Shown: positions 8,202 to 15,495 of the stretch, one piece after another
Numbering within the stretch: position 1 is the stretch's first letter
Layout: every line of letters starts with the position of its first letter
NCBI GenBank assembly: GCA_937880175.1
Contig: CALFLO010000034.1
Span: 1-26,951, forward strand
From: an uncultured Gluconobacter sp.
GTDB lineage: Bacteria; Pseudomonadota; Alphaproteobacteria; Acetobacterales; Acetobacteraceae
DNA: 26,951 nt
Reading direction: 5' to 3'
The notes under the pieces: model-generated
Databases searched by the model: none
Told to the model about the DNA's origin: nothing
Seen by the model: only the letters and a program-made list of their open reading frames with translations
Program-made: the position numbers and the translations under genes

Positions 8202-10667
8202 TCAGAAATCCGTTGATGCCGTCATCATGACGGCAAGCGGTGCCGTCATATAATAGGTGGGGGTGCCGCCGGCGATGCTGGTTCCGTAAACCCCACGGGT
8301 GGTCTTGGCCGCCGGCTGGAGGGACGCGACTGAACTCAGATAGGCGACATTGGTCAAATTCGTGAAGTTCAGCCGCAGCGTTGGCTTATAGAAAACAGAG
8401 AACTTCGGAAGACGATAACCAAGCCCCAGGTCCACGGTTTTGTAAGCAGGCATCGACTGGTCGTTCATGAACGTCGAATACTGGCTGTCCACCCATTTGA
8501 ACGTCAGGTTCGCAAAGAACGGTCCATGCGTGTAATTGATCCCGATATTGGCCATGAACTTCGGACTTGCGACCATTGTCTTGCCTTTTGTCGGGAGCAG
8601 ATCGCCACCCACGGCAAGATTATTGTCGATCGTCGTGTGCAGGTACTGACCGTTCACATACGGAGAGAACCCGTGCCATGGCTTGAGCGCGAGCTCGGCC
8701 GTGATGCCACGGATCGTCTCGCCGCCTGCGGAAATCGCCTGCTGCACCTGGGCTCCGTTCAGCGTGAGAAGCGAGACAAGCTGGTGATTGGTCAGGTTCA
8801 TGTTGAACAGGGCCATGTCGAAATCGAATATTCCGTGATAGCGCATGCCAATTTCTTCGCCGATGGAATATTCCGGCTTCTGCGATGCGTTTCCGACCTG
8901 CGTGATTTTCCCCGTCGCAATACTATATGACGTTGGATAGGTGCTTCCCGGTGATGGCGGGCGTGTATTGGTCGTTCCATTGATGTAGAGTTGCACCGCC
9001 TTGTTTACCTGCCAGGAAATCGCGACACGCGGCATCGGCTGGTTGATCGCGGAGGAATAGTGGTAAGGGGCGCCCGGAATCTGGTTTGTTCCAGAAATAT
9101 AGTCCATCATCTCCTTGATGCCCGCCGTGACCTTTACCTTGTCATGAAAGAAGCTTTGAGTATCGGAGATATAGAACTCGTTGATCTGGGAACTTTCCTG
9201 GAAATGTGTCCCTGTATAAATGTCGCCATTGGCCGCGCGCAGCACATAACGACCTGTCGCGTTCGGCGAGTTTCCATTCTGATCCATCGGGGTAATGCCG
9301 CTGGTCTGTTCCATGTTCCAGTGATCGTACCAGTACCCGGCAATCAGGTGGTTTCTGGATGTCGGGTCATACTGGACATAGGCATTCACACCAGTGCTGT
9401 ACTGGACCTGGTTATTATGAACCATCGCTGCAAACGGGGCGCTCGACACATCGCCCAGATTGATCTGCTGATTGCCGTAATAAAAGCTGTCTGGGTTAAT
9501 CGTCGACTGTCCGGGACTGTCCGAATTGGACCAATGAAAATAGGGCGTGATGTGCAAGCGAAGCTTGTCTGACAGATTGACCTGATTCTGCCATGACATC
9601 AGGACGTTGGTGCGCTTGTAGAGGTAGGCCTTCCAGTAATTCTTGGTCTTTCCGTCAATATATGTCGACGCATACCCCGTGGCTGACAGGTTATTGCCCG
9701 CAGCATTGGCAACTTCCCACGCGCCCAGCGTAACTGGGGAAATACGGGCATTGTCCCAGTTGGAATAGGAAATGAAGAGAGACGATTTCGCCCTATCGCC
9801 CCAGGCTTTAACGGCCTTGAAGTCAACATGGTCCCGCGTATTGCGGCCGGGACCGGTATAGTTATCAGCCGCCGTGCGCGAATAAGATCCAAAGATCTTG
9901 ATGCCGCTATGGCCGATTTCGCCGGTATCGATACTCGCGAAAACCCGCTGCCCCCGATATGAACCGGCGCTGTAATCGACATGCGCCCCCATCGTGCTGG
10001 ACGGATCTCTGACCGTCTCGATCATCTCGCCACCGGAGGCGGACTGGACGGGATCATTGATGCGTGATGTCCCGGCAATCAGGGTAACGTCAGAAATATT
10101 CTCGTTATCGGCCCATGTTTCTGCATAGGGGTAATATGTGGCCTGATCCATTCCCGGCGCACCTTCGACAATCCAGCCCATCTGGCTTTCATCGAGACCA
10201 CGCACCGAGATATCGTTACGGATCGACAGGCCGTAGGCATCGGATGTCCCAAAATTCGCACCAGGAAGCGAGGCCGCAATCTGCAGGGGCGACACGATCG
10301 GCGCACGCTGCTGAATGGCCAGCGCACTGATCGAACTCGTGGCCTCCGGCGCGGTCTGGCGTTTCATCAGGCCACCCGCCAGAACACGCTGGTGAGTGAC
10401 ACGGATTTCTTCAGGATCGTTCTGGATGGTGTCGACTGACGCAGGGGCGTGCTTTGCGGGACGGGATGCACCGCCTTTACTGGACGCAGCAACGGTTTTT
10501 CGTGCGGCAGGAGATCCGGCAGACTTCGTCGCATGCCTCTCGTGATGCGTTGCATCAGAGGATTTCTGGCGCTGCTTCGTTTCAGCATCTGCCGTCTCAG
10601 ATAAAATCATACCTCCCAGAGCAGCAAGACTGACGCTGATTTTGAAAGTATTATGCAACTTATTCAT
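8202..10667 (-). CDS. TonB-dependent outer-membrane receptor, probably in the hydroxyproline regulon
   Basis: An 821-residue TonB-dependent receptor. The signal peptide (MNKLHNTFKISVSLAALGG and on, ending near ADA) is followed by an unusual linker of about 55 residues rich in Lys, His, Ala and Ser. Then come a TonB-box-like EEIRVTHQ, a plug domain (QIAASLPGANFG, ISVRGLDESQMG) and a long beta-barrel ending in Phe. The usual plug motif of the VEVLKGPxGxLYG type is degenerate here (VTLIAGTSRINDPVQ), so I would not assume an iron substrate. The ATG at 10667 is preferred over an upstream GTG because GAGGG lies 8-9 nt before it. The gene is coupled to the GAF gene and preceded by the GntR-type operator at 10881-10890, but no Fur box is visible. 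Uptake of a hydroxyproline-containing peptide or glycopeptide is inferred. Confidence 0.9.
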   Translation of the reverse strand: MNKLHNTFKISVSLAALGGMILSETADAETKQRQKSSDATHHERHATKSAGSPAARKTVAASSKGGASRPAKHAPASVDTIQNDPEEIRVTHQRVLAGGLMKRQTAPEATSSISALAIQQRAPIVSPLQIAASLPGANFGTSDAYGLSIRNDISVRGLDESQMGWIVEGAPGMDQATYYPYAETWADNENISDVTLIAGTSRINDPVQSASGGEMIETVRDPSSTMGAHVDYSAGSYRGQRVFASIDTGEIGHSGIKIFGSYSRTAADNYTGPGRNTRDHVDFKAVKAWGDRAKSSLFISYSNWDNARISPVTLGAWEVANAAGNNLSATGYASTYIDGKTKNYWKAYLYKRTNVLMSWQNQVNLSDKLRLHITPYFHWSNSDSPGQSTINPDSFYYGNQQINLGDVSSAPFAAMVHNNQVQYSTGVNAYVQYDPTSRNHLIAGYWYDHWNMEQTSGITPMDQNGNSPNATGRYVLRAANGDIYTGTHFQESSQINEFYISDTQSFFHDKVKVTAGIKEMMDYISGTNQIPGAPYHYSSAINQPMPRVAISWQVNKAVQLYINGTTNTRPPSPGSTYPTSYSIATGKITQVGNASQKPEYSIGEEIGMRYHGIFDFDMALFNMNLTNHQLVSLLTLNGAQVQQAISAGGETIRGITAELALKPWHGFSPYVNGQYLHTTIDNNLAVGGDLLPTKGKTMVASPKFMANIGINYTHGPFFANLTFKWVDSQYSTFMNDQSMPAYKTVDLGLGYRLPKFSVFYKPTLRLNFTNLTNVAYLSSVASLQPAAKTTRGVYGTSIAGGTPTYYMTAPLAVMMTASTDF

Positions 10668-10860
10668 CGATTTTACCCTCTGCACCTAGACATGAAAACC
10701 TTGCACTTTCAATAGAGCCACTCGAAGGATGCGTTTGCTTCCCGGCAGACGGACCGCGACCTCCGCTTGCAGAATTCAAACCCGTTACGCCTCAGGATCG
10801 TCAGACGCCTGCTGCTACGTTCTCGAGAGATTTCCAGCCCTTACGAAATACAGGACTCCG

Positions 10861-10874
10861 TTCCGATATCGGAA
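10861..10874. promoter_or_regulatory. 14-bp perfect palindrome in the TonB receptor leader
   Basis: TTCCGATATCGGAA is a perfect palindrome, just downstream of the predicted transcription start of the receptor unit and 5 nt from the GTATAC operator. It differs from the GntR-type core, so it may bind a second regulator or act as a cruciform or RNA hairpin. The gap 10668-11085 otherwise holds no gene. Confidence 0.5.
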
Positions 10875-10879
10875 AAGAT

Positions 10880-10891
10880 ATCGTATACGAT
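10880..10891. promoter_or_regulatory. Operator ATCGTATACGAT at the TonB receptor promoter
   Basis: The longest copy of the shared palindrome, 12 bp perfect. It directly follows the predicted -10 element on the minus strand, so it should cover the transcription start, a classical place for repression. The start codon of the receptor is about 210 nt further downstream. Confidence 0.7.
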
Positions 10892-10920
10892 CTATATTTT
10901 AGGAATCGTTTCGGAGTCAA
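10891..10920 (-). promoter_or_regulatory. Predicted sigma70 promoter of the TonB receptor-GAF unit
   Basis: Read on the minus strand: TTGACT (10920-10915), an 18-nt spacer, and TATAGA (10896-10891). The -35 matches the consensus at five of six positions and the -10 at four. The operator palindrome abuts the -10. Confidence 0.5.
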
Positions 10921-11007
10921 CTCATTTCCTCAGTCCGCTGTTTCAGGGCACTTTTGAGGAAAGACGTTCTTACATTTGGAAAAAATGCCTGTGAGACGGC
11001 TCTGTCA

Positions 11008-11041
11008 GGGCAGTCGGACAGCCCTGGAGAAGGGACTGCCC
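11008..11041 (-). terminator. Inverted repeat downstream of the siderophore operon, possible terminator
   Basis: GGGCAGTC/GACTGCCC form an 8-bp perfect stem with an 18-nt loop about 45 nt after the PepSY stop codon. No T-run follows directly on the minus strand, though six T residues occur at 10979-10984. It may end the iron operon before the receptor promoter. Confidence 0.35.
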
Positions 11042-11085
11042 GAACTTTTCTAGCCCCTTTTCCAGCGTTCGTATTTTATGTTTGA

Positions 11086-12507
11086 TTACAGGGATGGTTT
11101 TTTCAAAGACTGCGATGAGCGTTGTGCGAGATCCTGCGCACCCGCTGCGGCTCCCGGTTTGAGCAGAAAAATAGCAATGCATGTCAGGAAAACGGCGTAA
11201 TAGACGCCTTCCACAACATCGTCGGTCATCCGGTCCGGGACTGCGTATCCCGCTGTGAGAATGACTGTGCATCCGGCAACACAGCCTGTGGCCCAACCGG
11301 GCGTCAGCCGCGCCAGAAGGCCCGTTGGCAGACTGTCCCGGGAAAGACCTGCGGCTCTTTCCCGCCGCCGCCTTGCATTCACCCACAGGCGATTGCCGGT
11401 ATAGAACATGACAGCCCCCGCAAGGCCGAGAACCACGTATCCCCAACGCGTAGCGGTTCCGCCGAAGCTGCCGAAATGCAGCGCGAAAAAGACCGTCAGA
11501 ATGGCAAATCCCGCCTTCTGATGGCCGGGAAGATACTCCGAGGACAGGATCCTGCCCGTAGCGGGATCCACGGTCGCAAAACCTGCAGTGGGACCACGCA
11601 GGCTGTAGCGGCTGTCCTGACCGCTGACGCGCAGCATCATACCGCCACGACCGTTGCGACTATAAGCCAGTGTCGTCGGAATAAAGCCCGGCGCTGCCTT
11701 GTTGAGGGCCACGACGAGTTCGGCTGGAGCAAGGAGCGCAGGCGTGCCCTGCTGCTCAGGATCAAGGGGGCGAGACGCCGCATGTGTCGGAGCATGGCTG
11801 GCCGGATGGCCCCCGAAAAGACGTCCCTGTACGGCAAAAATCGGATCATGGAACGCAAAGACAACGGAGGTCAGAGCCATGACGATGTGAAACGGTAGGG
11901 AGAAGAACCCCAGAAGATTGTGCAGATCGAGCCAGAATTTCCGGCTTCCCTCCCCCACCCGAAAGGCAAACAGGTTCCGCACCAGTGTCGGCAGGAAGAT
12001 GATCACACCGGAGATCAGGGCAAGGCCGTAGAGCAGGGCCACGATCCCCATGACGGGACGGCTGATGGACTGCGGCAGCGGAAGTCCGAGTTTCTGGTGC
12101 AGCATGTCGATGAAATGCGCGACGGGAGCGACCGCCTGCTGACGGACGGCCAGCGCACCATCGGGACCGAGGGTCGCGACAAGCAGCGGGCCGAAATCAT
12201 GGCCATGCGGTGGCCGCGCGGGCCATGCGACGCGGCCGGGAAGGCTGCGATCGGGTGCGAGCACCACCGTATAATTCTGCCGTGCCTGCGGGTAGGCCCT
12301 GAAGATCTGATCGAGCAGTTCCGGCGTTCGGGACAGGGGAACGGCGGCTGGCATGTCGAGCCTTGGCGTTGTCAGGTTCTGGAGAGGCTGCTCGAACATG
12401 CTGATCGCACCGGCGAAAAACGCCACGAACAGAAGCAGCCCGGCACAGATCCCGACCCAGCTGTGAACCTCACGATAGACGCGCAGGATATCGGAACGGA
12501 TTTTCAT
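11086..12507 (-). CDS. PepSY-associated inner-membrane protein (FoxB/PiuB-like, siderophore iron handling)
   Basis: A 473-residue PepSY-type transmembrane protein. The first helix follows REVHSWVGICAGLL, and further helices lie near residues 165-190 (VMGIVALLYGLALISG), 215-240, 370-400 and the C-terminus. Conserved histidines sit in the membrane-flanking motifs VHSW, DLHNLLGF and ALHFGSF. PepSY_TM proteins beside siderophore receptors are thought to reduce or release iron from ferric siderophores in the periplasm or inner membrane; that role is family knowledge, not visible here. The ATG at 12507 overlaps the stop of the preceding gene as ATGA, showing translational coupling and fixing the start; the open frame runs upstream to 12771 but overlaps that gene. 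It is the last gene of the iron operon. Confidence 0.85.
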   Translation of the reverse strand: MKIRSDILRVYREVHSWVGICAGLLLFVAFFAGAISMFEQPLQNLTTPRLDMPAAVPLSRTPELLDQIFRAYPQARQNYTVVLAPDRSLPGRVAWPARPPHGHDFGPLLVATLGPDGALAVRQQAVAPVAHFIDMLHQKLGLPLPQSISRPVMGIVALLYGLALISGVIIFLPTLVRNLFAFRVGEGSRKFWLDLHNLLGFFSLPFHIVMALTSVVFAFHDPIFAVQGRLFGGHPASHAPTHAASRPLDPEQQGTPALLAPAELVVALNKAAPGFIPTTLAYSRNGRGGMMLRVSGQDSRYSLRGPTAGFATVDPATGRILSSEYLPGHQKAGFAILTVFFALHFGSFGGTATRWGYVVLGLAGAVMFYTGNRLWVNARRRRERAAGLSRDSLPTGLLARLTPGWATGCVAGCTVILTAGYAVPDRMTDDVVEGVYYAVFLTCIAIFLLKPGAAAGAQDLAQRSSQSLKKPSL

Positions 12508-12806
12508 GACAGGAACAGTCGCAGCAGCAGAAAGCAGCCCCAGAGTGCTGCGCAGGCCCCTCCAAGGACGGCCCAGGCCTGGCGGCCTGTGGAGAACAGG
12601 AAGCAGGTTCCGAGCACAAACACCCACAGAACGGCCGTCAGCCACATCAGGGCCTGAGCCGGGAGGCTTCTGGGATCGCCGGTCGTCCCTGCCAGTCGGC
12701 CCAGAATGGCCATGACGGCAAAAACCAGCCCGAGACCGGGCAAAATGGCAGCGAGAACCTTTGCGATCCACTGCCGGTTATCGAGGGCGTGCGGGGCTTC
12801 AGTCAT
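12504..12806 (-). CDS. Small membrane protein, DUF3649-like, iron-uptake associated
   Basis: A 100-residue protein with three predicted membrane helices (around KVLAAILPGLGLVFAVMAIL, ALMWLTAVLWVFVLG and AVLGGACAALWGCFLLL). The layout, with VLAAIL near the N-terminus and TAVLWVF in the middle, resembles DUF3649 proteins that accompany PepSY proteins in siderophore loci. The ATG at 12806 overlaps the end of the preceding gene by 8 nt, and its TGA overlaps the PepSY start. An earlier start in the frame would extend deeper into the upstream gene. The function is not known; a helper for iron release or transport is inferred from context. Confidence 0.72.
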   Translation of the reverse strand: MTEAPHALDNRQWIAKVLAAILPGLGLVFAVMAILGRLAGTTGDPRSLPAQALMWLTAVLWVFVLGTCFLFSTGRQAWAVLGGACAALWGCFLLLRLFLS

Positions 12807-13077
12807 GACTGGGTCTGCCGGACAGAAACGATGCCACAAGCGGCAGCACGCACCAGACGATCATCAGCAGCGTCACGCCCATCATGCAGGCTGTGCAAAA
12901 ACTTGCGGCGGTCGTCAGGACGGTTATTCCGAGGAGCAGAAAACCGATCCCAAGCAGCACCGGAACCATGCCATGCAGGGCGCGGCGCAGGAGTTTCTGG
13001 TTCGGGGAGCATGTATAGAGCAGTGCCCCTCCCCCCGCGATGAAGAGAGTGGCGACTCCGGAGGCGAAAGGCACCAT
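12799..13077 (-). CDS. Small membrane protein, DUF3325-like, iron-uptake associated
   Basis: A 92-residue hydrophobic protein with about three membrane helices. A basic loop (SPNQKLLRRALHG) follows the first helix, as in DUF3325 proteins found between siderophore receptors and PepSY proteins. The ATG at 13077 shares a base with the receptor stop codon (TGATG), so translation is coupled. Two cysteines in SFCTACMMG lie in the third segment and could be of interest for redox or metal handling, but nothing proves this. The DUF assignment is moderate; membrane location and operon membership are clear. Confidence 0.7.
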   Translation of the reverse strand: MVPFASGVATLFIAGGGALLYTCSPNQKLLRRALHGMVPVLLGIGFLLLGITVLTTAASFCTACMMGVTLLMIVWCVLPLVASFLSGRPSHD

Positions 13078-15356
13078 CACCAGCGATATTCCAGTCGGGC
13101 CGTGAGATTTCTGCCCTGACCGTAATAACAGGCCGCAACAGCCGTGCAGGTGGCGACGAAGCGCTTGTTGGCAACATTGCGCATATTGAGCGAGAACATC
13201 AGCCCCTTGTAGGCCGGATGAGCGTCGCCGACATCGTAGCGGATGAATGTGTCGAACAGGGTATAATCAGGGATGGCCAGCTTGTTGGCTGTGTCCCCGT
13301 AGCTCGTGCCCGTATAGCGCACCCCCCCGCCGATCCCCAGACCCCGGAGCGTCCCGTATCGGATACGCTGGTCGATAAACAGCGAGGCCATCCATTTCGG
13401 AGCCTGCGGCAGATAGTTACCGACCTGCGAGGCTATATTGGACTGCCTGATGCGCGCGTCGCTCCGTGTTCCTGTGAAAATCACGGCCATATCCCATGGC
13501 AGGGTCGCGCGCCCTTCAAGTTCCAGTCCCCGGACACGTCCTTTTCCCGTCTGGACGAGACAGGTGGCCGTCCCACAGGTTTCGCCCTCCGGATCAGAGG
13601 TTGTCATGTTTTTCTGGGTGATCTGATAACCACCAAACGTGATGTAGATGCTCTTGCCGTACTGGTAGCGGATGCCGGCTTCGTACTGGTCGCCCGTGGT
13701 CGGCTTGAAGGGCATGCCATCCTTGGCCGTTGACGGGTCCGAAACCGTAGGCTGGAAAGACTGGGCGTAGCTGAAATAGGGCGCGAGCCCGTTATCGAAC
13801 AGGTAAACGCCGCCCGCCCGCCAGGTGAAAGCCTGCGACGGGGTGAAATACCGTTTGTGCGTCAGGATATTATACGTGTTGTCATTGGCCCAGTCCTGCC
13901 GACCGCCGATCGTCACGCGCAGACGCTCGATCTTGAGCTGATCCTGAAAATAAATGCCGTTCTGGCGGCTGATCGTGGACGTATAGACCTGCGGGGAAAG
14001 CGCATTCTCATAGCCCGCGCTTCCCGTACTGACGGGATTGAAAATGTTGAGAAGCGGCTTGACCAGAGCGGCGCTGACGGCGTCACGGTCATGGTTCCAG
14101 TCGGTATAGAAATAGTCGGTGCCCGCAAGGAGCGTATGACGCACAGGCCCTGTCCGGACATGACCTTCCAGCTGCGTATCCATGGCCACGCCCTGTGACC
14201 GTCCCCGCCCTTCAACAGCACGGCGGTTCACCGTCTCACCCGCGACGCAGTCGGCAATGGTGCTGGTACATTTCGCAAGCGTGTCCCCGGACAGAACAGT
14301 CGAACGGTAGAGCGTGTCGAGATACGTGTAGCGGACGTTATTGCGAACTGTCAGGAAACGGTTGAATCGATGCTCCAGAAACGAGCCGAGAAGAGCCTGA
14401 TTGCGGTCGAACGTGTTCCAGTCAGGCTCGCCAATATTGGCGTCATTGGCGATATACCGCCCTTTGGAGGCGTAAAGCGTTCCTGTTGCGGGCAGGAACT
14501 GGAAGGTCGAGCCCCCGACGTCACGCTGATACTGTGCAAGAAGCGTCCAGGTGGAGTGAGGCGCAAACTTCCATGTCAGGCTGGGCGAGACGTAGTACCG
14601 ACCAGCCGTGACGTCATTGACCTGTGTCCCGCCGTATTTCGCCAGTGCGACCATCCGGCCCATGACTGTGCCGCTGTGGTTCAGGCGGCCCGAAACGTCG
14701 CCGGAGGCCTGACCCTGCCAGTTTTCCAGATCAGTATAGCCACTGCTCTGGAGAAAGAATTCTCCTTCGCTTTTTTCCGTAGGGCGTTTGGTGACAAGAT
14801 TGACCACGCCTCCCGGGGCCGTCTGCCCGTACAATGCTCCGGAAGGCCCTTTCAGGACGTCGATCTGCTGAAGCGCGAACGGATCGAACGATGTCCGCGT
14901 CCACTGGCCACCGGCGGGCAGGCGCAACCCATCGACGAAATTGTTGTTCGAAGAAAATCCACCAGCGCCAAATCCCCGGACGGACACTTCGTCAACGCGA
15001 TTGTCGATACCCTGCGGTTCGGCCTGCACGCCCGCCGTGTAGGAAAGGGCATCTGCAATGGTCGGGGAGGACCGCAACTCGATTTCATCGCGGCTGACGA
15101 TCGAGATTGTCTGAGGAGATTCGATGATGGGCGTGCGGGTCTTGGTTGATGCTCCCGCCTGTGACAGCCCCGTCGCAGTCACGGTGATGATTTCCGCAGG
15201 CGTAGGCTCCGCCTTCGTCTTTTCCGGTCCACCGGTCTGGGTGGCTGTAGCTTTCCCCGTGCGTTTTTCCTGCGGGTCGGAAGGCGTTGCAGATGCGATC
15301 TGTACACTCAGGACGAGACACGATGCCGTACCGCAAAGAAACCGGGGAAAATTCAT
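13077..15356 (-). CDS. TonB-dependent siderophore receptor, FoxA/FhuA-like
   Basis: A 759-residue outer-membrane ferric-siderophore receptor. The signal peptide is about residues 1-23 (cleaved near ASA). The TonB box is AEIITVTAT, followed by a plug with SPQTISIVSRDEIE, DEVSVRGFG, IDVLKGPSGALYGQ and GGVVNLVTKRP, then a beta-barrel. The C-terminus has the cysteine pair in CTAVAACYYGQGRNL and ends LEYRW. This end is typical of hydroxamate (ferrioxamine/ferrichrome) receptors, but the substrate cannot be fixed from sequence alone. AAGGCGG precedes the ATG at 15356, and a Fur box lies at 15396-15414. It is the first gene of a four-gene overlapping operon with the DUF3325-like, DUF3649-like and PepSY genes. 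Confidence 0.95.
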   Translation of the reverse strand: MNFPRFLCGTASCLVLSVQIASATPSDPQEKRTGKATATQTGGPEKTKAEPTPAEIITVTATGLSQAGASTKTRTPIIESPQTISIVSRDEIELRSSPTIADALSYTAGVQAEPQGIDNRVDEVSVRGFGAGGFSSNNNFVDGLRLPAGGQWTRTSFDPFALQQIDVLKGPSGALYGQTAPGGVVNLVTKRPTEKSEGEFFLQSSGYTDLENWQGQASGDVSGRLNHSGTVMGRMVALAKYGGTQVNDVTAGRYYVSPSLTWKFAPHSTWTLLAQYQRDVGGSTFQFLPATGTLYASKGRYIANDANIGEPDWNTFDRNQALLGSFLEHRFNRFLTVRNNVRYTYLDTLYRSTVLSGDTLAKCTSTIADCVAGETVNRRAVEGRGRSQGVAMDTQLEGHVRTGPVRHTLLAGTDYFYTDWNHDRDAVSAALVKPLLNIFNPVSTGSAGYENALSPQVYTSTISRQNGIYFQDQLKIERLRVTIGGRQDWANDNTYNILTHKRYFTPSQAFTWRAGGVYLFDNGLAPYFSYAQSFQPTVSDPSTAKDGMPFKPTTGDQYEAGIRYQYGKSIYITFGGYQITQKNMTTSDPEGETCGTATCLVQTGKGRVRGLELEGRATLPWDMAVIFTGTRSDARIRQSNIASQVGNYLPQAPKWMASLFIDQRIRYGTLRGLGIGGGVRYTGTSYGDTANKLAIPDYTLFDTFIRYDVGDAHPAYKGLMFSLNMRNVANKRFVATCTAVAACYYGQGRNLTARLEYRW

Positions 15357-15395
15357 GAAGCCGCCTTGTTAAACTGAAATTTATCCTCCTATTTC

Positions 15396-15414
15396 GATAA
15401 TAAGAATCATTGTC
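15396..15414 (-). promoter_or_regulatory. Fur box upstream of the siderophore receptor operon
   Basis: GATAATAAGAATCATTGTC matches the 19-bp Fur consensus (GATAATGATAATCATTATC) at 16 positions. It lies about 40 nt before the receptor start, where it would block the promoter under iron repletion. Confidence 0.85.
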
Positions 15415-15495
15415 AACTAACTTTCGCAATGAGACCCTGTGGGGCGCAAACAAACCGAAGCTTCCGGCTGTCGTGGGTACGCAGGACCTTTCAGT

